A stretch of DNA of 64,000 bases from Charina bottae (lineage: Eukaryota > Chordata > Lepidosauria > Squamata > Charinaidae). The notes beneath the pieces were generated by a model. The model was not told where the DNA came from, ran no database searches, and was given only the letters and a program-made list of their open reading frames with translations. Shown here one piece after another: positions 36,007 to 46,105 of this stretch (position 1 is its first letter; every line of letters begins with the position of its first letter). The stretch spans positions 59,427,501 through 59,491,500 of the forward strand of contig JALMGJ010000001.1 in assembly GCA_023362775.1 (NCBI GenBank), written 5' to 3'. The position numbers and the translations under genes were made by a program.

Positions 36007-36124
36007 CAGTGTTTCTCCACCTTGGCAATTTGAAGATATGTGGACTTCAACTTCCAGAATTCCTGAGCCACCATGGGAAGTTGAAGTCCACACATCTTCA
36101 AGTTGCCAAGGTGGAGAAACACTG
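36007..36124. mobile_element. Fold-back hAT-type MITE (CAGTGTTTCTC family)
   Basis: Left arm CAGTGTTTCTCCACCTTGG and right arm CCAAGGTGGAGAAACACTG are perfect inverted ends of a 118-bp element with GTGGACTTCAACTTCCAGAA inside. The flanking 8-mers CTCTAGAC (35999-36006) and CTCTAGAG (36125-36132) agree at 7 of 8. It belongs to the same family as the 22.15-kb element. Confidence 0.87.
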
Positions 36125-36664
36125 CTCTAGAGAACAGTCCTCAGTCATTGTAAATACAGTACTGAGCTACAAAGGACCAGTGGTCTAATTCAGTGCAAAG
36201 CAACTATCCAATCATTCCACCATTTCATACCCAGTTTGGCTCTTGGTGTAGTAGAGTGCAAAGAGGCTTGTTGGCTCTTAGTTAATTCATATTAACAGCC
36301 ATGGGAGAGGGTATTTAATTATTTTCCATAGGCATTCCTTAAAAAAAGATCATGGCCATATAACACAAATTGCTTTGCTACCACTTCTTTTTTCTTTGCA
36401 TGGATTCCATACCTACTGCTATTTGTTCCCATTCCCTGATCCCATTATATAGCCCTTCCGAGTCAAATATTTGACAGTGTTTCCATGTAAAAAGATTGTA
36501 ATCTTTGTAACACATACAAACCTATCAGACTGCAGAATGGTGCCCGAGAGAAAATGGAGGAAGACCATTGCCTGAGTCATTCAAATGTAGACTGGACTGA
36601 ATATTTCAAGATAATTTCTGTTTGGCAAAGAACAATACTAAACTGGCAAGTAGATGGAAAAGAC
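36125..36664. other. No gene recognised
   Basis: Unique-looking AT-rich DNA. Confidence 0.5.
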
Positions 36665-36735
36665 GTGTGGACTTCATGCTGGCTGGGAAATTCTGGGAGT
36701 TGAAGTCCACACATCTCCAAGGTTGGAAAACACTG
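36665..36735. mobile_element. Partial fold-back hAT-type MITE
   Basis: GTGTGGACTTCATGCTGGC ... GGGAGTTGAAGTCCACACAT ... CCAAGGTTGGAAAACACTG. The right arm reaches the terminal CACTG at 36735. The outer part of the left arm is missing, so there is no duplication to test. Confidence 0.7.
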
Positions 36736-36867
36736 TAATAGATACTTTCTATGCCTGATTCTTGTGAATCAGTCAAGGTACATTACTACATGTCATGTAT
36801 CAGGACATGGCCAGGCTATAAACCCTGAATTTTACTTCAGAGTGGAAATCTTGATATGTAACTTTGG

Positions 36868-36895
36868 CTGAGAGAGAGAAAGAGAGAGAGAGAGA
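36868..36895. repeat. (GA)n microsatellite, short
   Basis: About 13 GA units with one AAA interruption. Confidence 0.9.
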
Positions 36896-37056
36896 TTAAT
36901 ATTTCAGTAGTCACAAGGGTTTTTAAGTTCTGAGTAAGTTTTTTGAGTGTTTAAAATGACTTGTAGTGTATATTGTTTAATATCTTGATAATATATTGTT
37001 AAAATGCTATTTATAGCAAATTATTTGACTTTTTAGGGGGAATTAAGGGGAATTAA

Positions 37057-37392
37057 GGGGCGTGGTGGCTCAGCGGGTAAGACGCCAGGCTTGTCGATTG
37101 GAAGATTGCAAGTTCGGAGGTTCGAATCCCTAGCCCTGCGTGATGGAGTGAGCTCCCGCACTAGCTCCAGCTCTTGCCAACCTAGCAACTCGAAAGCATG
37201 CAAATGCAAGTAGATGAATAGGTACCACTTTGGTGGGTAGGTAACAGCGTTCTGCGCGTGTCATGCGGCCACATGACCGTGGAAGGGTCTTCGGACAACG
37301 CTGGCTCTTCGGCTAACAAACAGAGATGAGCACCGGTCCCTAGAGTCGGACACGACTGCACAAATGTGTGGGGGGAACCTTTACTTTTTTTT
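37057..37392 (+). mobile_element. tRNA-derived squamate SINE, TTTACC-tail type, plus strand
   Basis: Head GGGGCGTGGTGGCTCAGCGG with B-box GGTTCGAATCCC (37119). Middle CCAACCTAGCAACTCGAAAG and CATGCAAATGCAAGTAGATG. Then a characteristic 3' part: GGCCACATGACCGTGG, CGGACAACGCTGGCTCTTCG, CTAGAGTCGGACACGACTGC and GGGGAACCTTTACTTTTTTT. This is a family widespread in lizards and snakes, recognised from its overall sequence. No clear target duplication. Two more copies lie within 1 kb on the opposite strand. Confidence 0.9.
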
Positions 37393-37477
37393 TAAGATTC
37401 TTCATTTTATTCTCCAGGACTTGCTCTCCTTCTCCATTCCTTTGCATTTGCACATTCACTTTTGTAGACACATTTAT

Positions 37478-37507
37478 TTATTTGTTTGTTTGTTTGTTTG
37501 TTTGTTT
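37478..37507. repeat. (TTTG)n microsatellite
   Basis: Seven TTTG units preceded by TTTATTTATTTG. It may be the tail of an old antisense retroposon. Confidence 0.85.
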
Positions 37508-37558
37508 TCTATCCCTCCTTTATTATAGAAACTGGACCACAATATTAAGTGTAACCTA

Positions 37559-37913
37559 AAAAAAAAGGTAAAGGTTCCCCCCGCACATTTGTGCAGTCGT
37601 GTCCGACTCTAGGGGCCGGTGCTCATCTCCGTTTGTTAGCCGAAGAGCCAGCGTTGTCCGAAGACGCTTCCACGGTCATGTGGCCTCATGACGCATGCGG
37701 AACGCTGTTACCTTCCCACCGAAGTGGTACTTATTCATCTACTTGCATTTGCATGCTTTTGAATTGCTAGGTTGGCAAGAGCTGGGGTGAGTGCGGGAGC
37801 TCACTCCGTCACGCGGGGCTAGGGATTCGAACCTTCGAACTTGCGATCTTCCGATCGACAAGCCTGGCGTCTTACCCGCTGAGCCACCACGCCCCCTGAG
37901 CCACCACGCCCCC
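37559..37913 (-). mobile_element. tRNA-derived squamate SINE, TTTACC-tail type, with duplicated 5' end
   Basis: Antisense copy of the 37,057 family: GGTAAAGG and then CAGTCGTGTCCGACTCTAGG at the left (3' end), GGATTCGAACCTTCGAAC and the tRNA-like head at the right. AAGTGTAACCTA is repeated exactly at 37547-37558 and 37914-37925 (12-bp target duplication). The first 17 bases of the head occur twice in perfect tandem (37880-37896 and 37897-37913). Because the target duplication lies outside both copies, the extra head was already there at or during insertion. Confidence 0.93.
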
Positions 37914-38045
37914 AAGTGTAACCTAGGACTGTATAATTTTATCTGTGCTCCAGAATCTCAACCATCTATGGATGGATGCTGATTCACATCACTTTTATGT
38001 TTTTATTCATAACTCTCTCTGTTAGAACACTTCATGATTGTTATT

Positions 38046-38391
38046 AAAGTAAAGGTAAAGGTCTCCCCTGCACAGTCGTGTCCGACTCTAGGGGGCGGTG
38101 CTCATCTCCATTTCTTAGCTGAAGAGCCAGCGCTGTCCAAAGACACTTCCGCAGTCATGTGGCCAGCATGACAAGCACAGAACGCTGTTACCTACCTACC
38201 GAAATGGTACCTATTTATCTACTTGCATTCGCATGCTTTCGAATTGCTAGGTTGGCAAGAGCTGGGACGAGTGTGGGAGCTCACTCCGTCACGCAGCGCT
38301 CGGGTCTCGAACTGCCGACCTTCCGATCGACAAGCCTGGTGTCTTAACTACTGAGCCATCGCGCCCCTGCTATATATGAATATATATATAT
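38046..38391 (-). mobile_element. tRNA-derived squamate SINE, TTTACC-tail type, 12-bp duplication
   Basis: Another antisense copy with GTAAAGGTAAAGGTCTCCCC at the 3' end, CGTGTCCGACTCTAGGGGGC, GGTCTCGAACTGCC (B box, antisense) and TGAGCCATCGCGCCCC at the head. ATGATTGTTATT occurs at 38034-38045 and 38392-38403. Between head and right duplication is a short TA-rich run (38371-38391). This copy retains the two-unit TTTACC tail on its own strand. Confidence 0.9.
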
Positions 38392-38403
38392 ATGATTGTT
38401 ATT

Positions 38404-39436
38404 GCAATGATATTTTTCTGGATAGCGAACCTGAGTTGGGGGTACTGCATTACAGTACCTGAATGGTTGATTCTAGATGGACCTGCTAGCAGATTATGGC
38501 TCAATCCCTTGCAATAATATAATGAAATTTATTTACCTACCATATGTTATTTAACTCATATACTATTTTGTTATTTATCTCAAAATCATGTAGGAGAAAT
38601 CTTTCAGAGATGTGGGCTGAGAAGTGGTAAGTATGAAAGTAACACGCAACTTTATTTTTATCTGGACATAATAAACTGGATAAAATGTGATTCAGTTCAG
38701 ATGCTGCCAGTCAGTGGGCTATTCCCTTGTCCAACAGAGTGGTATTCAATCTGTTCTGGAAGGACTTGTACTTCTGCGAAGAATCAGGTTTGCTTTTCGA
38801 TCTTTCACTGAAAGTATAAGTAGCCTCTGTGATTCAGAGGCCCTTTTATGCATTTAGATTGATACATCATCTACAAACTTAACTGGATGGTAAGAGATCT
38901 CTAAATTTATGCAATCCTCCTCTTGATAACTTTCAGCTTGAATTAGGTCAATGCATAATATGTGAACAGTAAAACAAACAAAGAGACAAACAAACAAACC
39001 TGAGTTTATCCCAAAGAAGTTGTTCAATGGGATTAATTTTAATCTGAATTTATGCAGTCTCATTTTTATCTTGTTTTTAATTTAATATTTATCTGTTTTT
39101 AATTTTTATTTTATTTGAGAAACTTTGGTGTTGGACAAGACATCTTACTTACAATTTATTTACTATATTTACTTACTTACTTAAATAATAATAATTTTAA
39201 ACTGCCTTTTAACTTATTTAATGCATACTGCCTGAGCCAGTAGTTGAACCTGAATATAGTTATTCAGAATTTGCACTTCTCTGAATTTTGTAAGGTAACA
39301 CATACAAATGTAGATATTAAGAGAAAGCCAAAAAACAACAACATATACTTGTGAAAATAATGTGTAAATATGCATGGTATTTGGGAAAGTATATAATGCA
39401 AAATTGGTTTTTAAAATAGTATATTAATAATAAAAA
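38404..39436. other. No gene recognised
   Basis: AT-rich unique-looking DNA, with a short (CTTA)n-like run near 39170-39183. The frame 38854-39063 is not gene-like. Confidence 0.5.
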
Positions 39437-39600
39437 GAGTCAGCATGGTATAACGATTAAGACTAGGAGCAGTGAAATCTGGGTTCAAGTTCCCCATCAG
39501 TCAAGGAAAGTCACTGGTGACTTTGGGCCAATCACTCTCTTTCTCAGCCCAACTACTTCACAGGGTTGTTGTTGTGAGGGGAAATGGGAGAAGGAAATGC
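39437..39600 (+). repeat. tRNA-derived MIR-like SINE, plus strand, degraded
   Basis: CAGCATGGTATAACGATTAA (A-box-like head), TGGGTTCAAGTTCCCC (B-box-like, 39480), GGTGACTTTGGGCCAATCAC and then CCCAACTACTTCACAGGGTT with GTTGTTGTGAGGGGAAATGG. The order head, middle, CACAGGG tail matches the second unit of the composite SINE at 34.6 kb. No duplication was found. Confidence 0.65.
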
Positions 39601-40689
39601 CATACATGCCTCCTTTTGTACCAAGCATACCAATAACTTTTTTTTTAATGCTAACAAATGCAGAAATAGAATAAAATAAGTTTTGGGACTGGAAAAACAA
39701 GAAACCCAAATCATCCTTTTTTTTTTTCCTTTTTAAATCCTAATACAGAAGGAAGAACAGAAACACCAGTAAGAGCTCCAGCCATATCAAATAGCATTTA
39801 TCCCTGGTCTAAAATAATCTCTATGGGGAATGGGACTGAAATGTCCCTTCAATTCTAAATGAAGGTACACCACCGGACTTCTCCCTTCTGTGCCTCAACA
39901 ATTCAGCCTGAAACTGAGTTTGCAATCTTGTGGGCCATTTGCATTTCTTAGTGCCCTTGATAATGGTAGAGAGCTATGTGGTCCACTTTTCTTTTCAGTA
40001 ATACACTGGGATTTTTCTAGATATGTAAATTGGCCTGGCTCTAGAGGAATCGCATCTTCCAAGTTATTGCCCTACCCCCCTACCCCCCCAAAAAAGAGTT
40101 ATTTCCTCAATAAAATTTAGTCTACAATCCATCTGGGTGTTCAAGATGGAATGAAGATAAACTAGAGAACCCTCTGGGTCTCATAGTATGAGGCTTTGAC
40201 AAATCTTTCCACAAAGGCAAAAAGCCAAATGCACATCACAGCAGCACTCAGAAGAAGGAACAGATCAGGCTGATATTCTTTAGAAGGTTCCATATCTTGA
40301 AAGCAAGGCATCCTGTCTCTTTGAAGGAAAAGTATGTACAGTTCATGTAAGCACACCATGACCTTAGGCTGGTCTTTAGTTTAGAAGCTTGTAGAATTGA
40401 CATGAGAGATGAATAGTTATTGGCTATGAGCTCAAAGGAATCTATGTTCATTATGATACTGAATGCCAGTTGCTGAGTCACAGCAGTAAGTCTGTTTGTC
40501 TCTTCAGACCCTCCTAGTAGATTCCCCTGATGCTGCAATATGGCCAAGATTTGGTTTGAACTAGCCGGGCTATGTTTACATTCTTAGATACCTCCTTCCA
40601 CTTAAGCAAGAAGATTTGTTGTTGTTGGTTAACAGTTTGGAAGATCCTAATATGAAATTGGAGCAGGGAATGAAGGGAAATGTTTTTAT
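39601..40689. other. No gene recognised
   Basis: Unique-looking DNA with T-rich and C-rich short runs (39714-39735, 40073-40089). The minus frames at 40162-40359 and 40248-40547 show no domain. Confidence 0.5.
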
Positions 40690-43600
40690 TTATTTATTAT
40701 TTATTATTTCAATTTATTCCCCGCCCATCTCCCTTGCAAGGGACTCTGGGCGGGTTACAACAATTGAAAGTTTAAAAACTATAAAAATATCCTCTAAAAA
40801 TACAATAATAAATAATACTATACAGTAATAAATTATCTAAATCCAAGATGGATTGGAGACCGTGGTGTAGATTGTATTCCTACGGGGCCAGCCAACCCCA
40901 GGAGGCACTGCCACCTCTGTCATCCCAGGCTCGATGGCAGAGCCAGGTCTTGAGGGCCTTCCGGAAGGCCAGGAGTGAGGGGGCGAGTCTCACCTCCGGG
41001 GGCAAGATGTTCCATAAGGCGGGCGCTATTGCAGAGAAGGCACGTCTCCTGGACCCCGCCAGATGGAATTCTCTTGTTGAGGGGGTCCGAAGCATGCCCT
41101 CCCTGCATGCACGGGTGGGGCGGGCCGACGTTATCGGGACGAGACGGTCCCTCAGGTACCCTGGCCCTATGCCATATAGGGCTTTAAAGGTAATCACCAA
41201 CACCTTGAATTGGACCCGGAAGCAAACTGGTAGCCAATGCAGCTCGCGTAGCAGAGGTGTTACATGTGCCGATCTCATGGCACCCATAACTGCTCGCGCC
41301 GCAGCATTCTGAACCAGCTGAAGCTTCCGGATACTCTTCAGGGGTAGCCCCATGTAGAGCGCATTACAGTAATCTATACGGGAGATGACAAGGGCGTGAG
41401 TGACTGTTCGGAGGGCCTCCCGATCCAGGAAAGGGCGTAACTGGCGCACAACACGAAGTTGTGCAAAGGCCCTCCTGGCCGTGACTGCCACCTGCTCTTC
41501 GAGCAAGAGTCGCGAGTCCAGGAGGACCCCCAGGTTCCGCACTGGATCCGAGCGAGGTAGTGCCACCTCACCCAGAACCAAAGATGACAACTTCCCGGAT
41601 CTAGGGGGGCCATCAATCCACAGCCACTCCGTCTTACCAGGGTTCAGCTGAAGCCTGTTGTTCCCCATCCAGGCCCCCACAGCCTCCAGACACTGAGATA
41701 AGGCATCGACCGCATCACTTACTTCACCTGGGATGGAGATGTACACCTGGGTATCATCAGCATATTGGTGATACCTCATCCCATGGTGACGGATGATCTC
41801 GCCCAGCGGTTTCATGTAGATGTTGAACAGGAGAGGAGAGAGAACCGACCCCTGCGGCACCCCACAAGTCAGGGGGCGGGGGTCAGCCCTCTCCTCCCCT
41901 ATCAACACCGACTGGGAACGGCCCCGGAGGAAGGAGGTGAACCAGCGCAAAACTACGCCGCCCACCCCCAACTCCCTGAGCCGTCCCAATAGTATACCGT
42001 GGTCGACGGTATCGAAAGCCGCAGAGAGATCTAAGAGAGCTAGGATGGACGCACTCCCTCCATCCCGCTCTCGCCAAAGATCATCCATAAGCGCAACCAA
42101 TGCGGTCTCCGTCCCATATCCCGGCCTGAAACCTGACTGGAAGGGGTCTAGATAATCCGTTTCCTCCAGAATCCTCTGGAGTTGCCAAGCCACCACCTTC
42201 TCAACCACCTTTCCCAAAAAGGGAAGGTGGGAGACTGGGCGAAAATTGCCCAGGATAGTAGGATCCAGGGACGGCTTCTTGAGGAGGGGGTGCACCAGCG
42301 CCTCCTTAAAGACCTCTGGGAACACCCCCTCACTCAAGGACAGATTAATCATCGCCTGGACCCATCCACATGTCACCTCACTGGCCGATTTCACCAGCCA
42401 GGAGGGACAAGGGTCAAGCTGGCATGTGGTGGCGTTCACAGTCCGGAGGATCCTGTCCACTTCCTCAGGCGCAACAGGATCAAACTGTTCCCAGATAACA
42501 TGGTAAGTACGAGCCCCTGGCATCTCCACAGATCCTGTCTCATACTTGGAGTCCAACTTGGAATGAATCTGGGCGATTTTATCCTGCAGATGCTCAGCAA
42601 ACTCTTCCGATCGGCCCTGTAAGTGGGTCTCCCCCTGCTCCCGACCCAACAGTGATCTTGTAATTTTAAAAAGGGCCGTCGGGCGGCATTCTGCGGATGC
42701 AATAAGAACGGAGAAATATTCACGTTTCGCCGCTCTTACCGCCACAAGGTAGGCCTTAACTGCGGCTCTAGATTGTGTTCGGTCAGATTCATTCTTCGTC
42801 TTTCTCCAGCGGCGCTCTAGACGTCTCTTAACCCTCTTCAAGGCCCTTAACTCTTCGGTAAACCACGGAGAGCGGCGGGCCAAGTAGGGCCGGAGAGGTC
42901 GCATAGGCGCGATCTTGTCCAGGGCTCCAGCCGCGGCCCTGTTCCAGGCCGCGGCCAGGAGCTCCACTGGACCGTGAAGCAAGTCCTCGGGAACAACTCC
43001 CAGCTCCTTCTGAAACCTCACTGGGTCCATCAGTCGCCGGGAGCGGACCAATCGAATAGGTCCCGCCTCCCTGCGGAGTGGGGCAGCACAAGAGAGTCTA
43101 AGGGTCACCAGGGCGTGGTCTGACCATGACAATGGGGAAAGATGTAGCTCTCCCCTCAGATCACATTGCCACTGCTCAGACAAGAAAACTAAGTCCGGGG
43201 TGAGACCACTGTCCCGAGTCGGGTCACGAATAATCTGAGACAGGCCCATAGCTGCCATGGTAGCCATGAACTCCCGAGCCGCCTCCGAGTCCCGTCCCAG
43301 AGATGGCAGATTAAAGTCCCCCAGAACCATAAGTCTGGGGAACTCCACTGCCAGCCCCGAGACAGCCTCGAGCAGCTCAGGCAGGGAGGTTGCTACGCAG
43401 CAGGGAGGCTGGTACAGCAGCAACACTCCCAACTGTTTTCGTGAACCCAACTTGAAAAACAGGGTCTCACACCCGGCCACTTGTGGAGCAGCGCCCCTGA
43501 AGGCCACAAGAGACTCTCGAATGACCACTGCCACCCCACCTCCCCTGCCCCGGTGTCTCGGCTGATGCCAGACCTGAAACCCGGCTGGACACATTTCCGA

Positions 43601-44065
43601 GAGGGCCACTCCCCCCTCTGGTGCCAGCCAGGTCTCGGTAATACATACCAGGTCGGCCCCCTCATCCGTGATCAAGTCACTTATAAGGGGGGCTTTGTTG
43701 TTCACCGACCTGGCATTCAATAGCAGCAGCCGGAGACCGGAGCCCCCGAGGATCTGCCTACCAGGGCCTGGGTATGAACACGGGGGGCCGGAACGCACCA
43801 CCGGTAACAAACACCGGGGGCGCCTTCCCCACAGATGGCATGCCCTCCGGTTCCCGTCATACCGTCCCCTGCCCGTCACCACCCGAATCAGATGGCCCGC
43901 CATATAGCCCCCGGAGATTCCCAGTTCTGGCCCAGTAGCCTCCACTCCCAGGCCTCCGGAATTCTCAGGGTTAATCAAGAATCCCTTCTCCAAACTATCC
44001 AACACACATTCCCATACACTCTTGGGCGGTGGTAAGACCCCCAGTGCACCAGCTTCCGCTCTCGG
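40690..44065 (-). mobile_element. L2/CR1-group LINE copy C, nearly complete, intact ORF
   Basis: On the minus strand the element runs from a 5' junction at about 44065 to a TTTATTTATT-type tail at about 40690. The 3' hairpin block (CCGCCCATCTCCC ... GACTCTGGGCGG) lies at 40722-40754. Compared with full-length copy D, homology stops at CCGAGAGCG, so about 750 bases of 5' sequence are missing: the copy is 5' truncated just ahead of the coding start. A short GTTTTT is common to both flanks, but no clear target duplication can be claimed. The coding region is uninterrupted, the best preserved of the five long copies. Confidence 0.92.
40880..44005 (-). CDS. LINE polyprotein: AP-type endonuclease plus reverse transcriptase
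   Basis: An uninterrupted 1041-codon frame. Residues ~91-300 form an apurinic-type endonuclease: NARSVNNKAPL (97), CITETWL (121-127, catalytic E), GDFN (229-232) and SDH (295-297) are all present. Residues ~560-780 are the reverse transcriptase: FRPVSHLPFLGKVVEK (588), motif A LLDLSAAFD (658-665), GVPQGSVLSPLLFN (715-728) and catalytic YADD (748-751). The C-terminal ~250 residues end with AFSAIAPALWNILPPEVRLA, typical of L2/CR1-group LINEs. The enzyme would nick target DNA and copy its own RNA from the nick. The true start is uncertain: copy D has a longer N-terminus, so the annotated Met may be internal to the original frame. No ORF1 precedes it here. All catalytic residues I can check are intact, but this copy lacks the 5' region and is unlikely to be transcribed from its own promoter. 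Confidence 0.92.
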   Translation of the reverse strand: MLDSLEKGFLINPENSGGLGVEATGPELGISGGYMAGHLIRVVTGRGRYDGNRRACHLWGRRPRCLLPVVRSGPPCSYPGPGRQILGGSGLRLLLLNARSVNNKAPLISDLITDEGADLVCITETWLAPEGGVALSEMCPAGFQVWHQPRHRGRGGGVAVVIRESLVAFRGAAPQVAGCETLFFKLGSRKQLGVLLLYQPPCCVATSLPELLEAVSGLAVEFPRLMVLGDFNLPSLGRDSEAAREFMATMAAMGLSQIIRDPTRDSGLTPDLVFLSEQWQCDLRGELHLSPLSWSDHALVTLRLSCAAPLRREAGPIRLVRSRRLMDPVRFQKELGVVPEDLLHGPVELLAAAWNRAAAGALDKIAPMRPLRPYLARRSPWFTEELRALKRVKRRLERRWRKTKNESDRTQSRAAVKAYLVAVRAAKREYFSVLIASAECRPTALFKITRSLLGREQGETHLQGRSEEFAEHLQDKIAQIHSKLDSKYETGSVEMPGARTYHVIWEQFDPVAPEEVDRILRTVNATTCQLDPCPSWLVKSASEVTCGWVQAMINLSLSEGVFPEVFKEALVHPLLKKPSLDPTILGNFRPVSHLPFLGKVVEKVVAWQLQRILEETDYLDPFQSGFRPGYGTETALVALMDDLWRERDGGSASILALLDLSAAFDTVDHGILLGRLRELGVGGVVLRWFTSFLRGRSQSVLIGEERADPRPLTCGVPQGSVLSPLLFNIYMKPLGEIIRHHGMRYHQYADDTQVYISIPGEVSDAVDALSQCLEAVGAWMGNNRLQLNPGKTEWLWIDGPPRSGKLSSLVLGEVALPRSDPVRNLGVLLDSRLLLEEQVAVTARRAFAQLRVVRQLRPFLDREALRTVTHALVISRIDYCNALYMGLPLKSIRKLQLVQNAAARAVMGAMRSAHVTPLLRELHWLPVCFRVQFKVLVITFKALYGIGPGYLRDRLVPITSARPTRACREGMLRTPSTREFHLAGSRRRAFSAIAPALWNILPPEVRLAPSLLAFRKALKTWLCHRAWDDRGGSASWGWLAP

Positions 44066-45547
44066 TTTTTGGAGAACATTTCATTGAGGAAGCTGCTATT
44101 TGTGTTCATATGAGATTAATAACCAGTTAGCATAATGGGACTTAGGTCTAAGGAAACTCAGACAGAATTGGGTGTAAGAATTTCATATCACCTATTTTTC
44201 AGATTAAATGCCTGGGTAATTTATTTGTTAACAGCAGCCTTTCACCTGCCACTCATACTGATTCATCACTACATTGTATTCAGAAGATGGTTAGACTTAA
44301 AACCCCGCACCTCATTCAGTGTGGAATGAGTATCCTCATATACGTTTTCCACAAGCTTATATCCCACATTCCAAATATGCAATTAAGAATGGCTGTTTTG
44401 CAACTCTTAATTCTACTCTTAAGTTTCACCACTTATTCAGAACTTCTACTTCTCTTGTTTTCTTGACAATTGACCTGAAAGCAAGCAAATAAACTAACAA
44501 AACCACAAATGGGCTTATTTTGTTTTATATGTTCTGATTGATAGGCAGTCCAGATACTACACACGTAGCAGGTTCCCTCATCTGTAGAGAGTTATTTTCT
44601 CTTTTAATCACTATTCCACCCTGGCTTTTGGAGAACTGCTGCCATTATGGTCAGAAAATAAAAATTGGAAATTCATGGGGCTGGTCCTTCTTACCATCAA
44701 CACACCATGGTATAATAATTAAGAACCAAATGGAATCTTCAGCAAACTTTCACAACCATATCTCCTTGTTCGGCAAAGAACATGAAAGTACTCAGTTCAT
44801 AAACTTGCCCATTATGATGAATTTACAGGATCCATTTCCTAAGACATTTTATTAAATGTCAAAATTGTGTCTAATGTCTTAACAATCTGTTGGCTTCTTT
44901 ACACAGCAGTAAAGAAGCAAAAGAAAAAGAAAAAGTCAAAGCCAGAAATGTCCCTGGAGTCTTTAAATAAAGCACAAATTTTACATCTCAGTTCCTGCTG
45001 TAGGTCTTCAAAGTTTACAGAAGATTGGAAAAATACTTCAATAGCTGTTTTATGATTCCATTTGAATTGTATACGAGTGTCTCTGACATTTCTGCTGTCA
45101 GACATTTCCATGTTTTATCTCATAATAGTAAAATATTACCCAAAGATGATTTTTCAAGCATCAGTCTTGGAAGCTGAGAAAAAATAGTTGTCTAGCAATC
45201 CATCCATTAGGCCTGAGTGGGATGTGGGCTGCTCTCCTTCAAGGATTTGACTGATCTAGGCTGCTACAGCGATCCAATTTGGGCAGATACAGCTTGAAAG
45301 GTTGGGGTGATTTGCTTCCACACCTGAAGACAGAGCACTGAAATGGGACCAGTCATTCTGTCAGGCTACTTTCTTCTGTTGGAAATGGGCCTGCACAGAA
45401 GCTCCTTTGTGCATTAAAGCAGCATGCACCTGAGAAGCATGGCTTCAGTCTGAGGTATCACTTGGGAAAGGTACTCGGTTCAAAGCTTTGTCAGACTGAA
45501 AGGCCCTTCCAAAGATCTGTATAGCTGTCCTACCTGTCTGTCTATGC
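44066..45547. other. No gene recognised
   Basis: AT-rich unique-looking DNA. The frames at 44538-44855 and 44867-45055 show no domain. Confidence 0.5.
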
Positions 45548-45628
45548 CAGTGTTTCTCAACCATAGCAACCTGAAAATGTGTGGACTTCAACTATACAAC
45601 TTCAAGTTGTCAAGGTGGAGAAACACTG
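45548..45628. mobile_element. Fold-back hAT-type MITE, internally deleted
   Basis: Left arm CAGTGTTTCTCAACCATAGC and right arm CAAGGTGGAGAAACACTG, 81 bp in all, with GTGTGGACTTCAACT retained. The flanking 8-mers GTCTATGC (45540-45547) and CTCTATGT (45629-45636) agree at 6 of 8. Confidence 0.8.
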
Positions 45629-45636
45629 CTCTATGT

Positions 45637-46105
45637 TATAAGCCAGGCAAAACCACTTACAAAATACTCAATACAAGAAATATTTATTTAAAAAAACCTC
45701 TCAAAGGTCTGTTTTTAAATCAGCTTACTCCTCCTAACCTGTATAATAGGGAGGGGTCTTACCTAAACTTCAGTGCCACAGAGAAAGCAGTATTAATTGT
45801 TGGTGCTAAACATATGTCTGGCAGGGCCTGAAAAAGATACTCCTTTAATGCCCAGTTTTGTGGAAATCACCAGTCTTGCAGTTAATTTGAAATTAAGCCA
45901 TGATAGGTTTTTACACCATACTGAGCACTTTGAATTGGTTTCTGGTAACTTTTGCAGGCATTTGTTTCAGGACAGGCATCATGTGGCCATTTTAAGAGGT
46001 ACCATGCTGCCTCTTACATCACACTACTGCATTCTGGGTCATCTTGAATTTCCCAACCATCTTTGAGAGCTGCCCTATTATGAGAATGTTGCAATAATTG
46101 AACTT
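45637..46105. other. No gene recognised
   Basis: Unique-looking DNA between the MITE and the CR1 fragment. Confidence 0.5.

Noticed and set aside
40848..43907. Many plus-strand frames opposite LINE copy C (for example 40848-41312, 42182-42622, 43257-43565), and the same opposite copies A, B, D and E
   Set aside because: They are antisense shadows of the GC-rich LINE coding strand. The same shadow frames recur in each copy, and none has a domain of its own.
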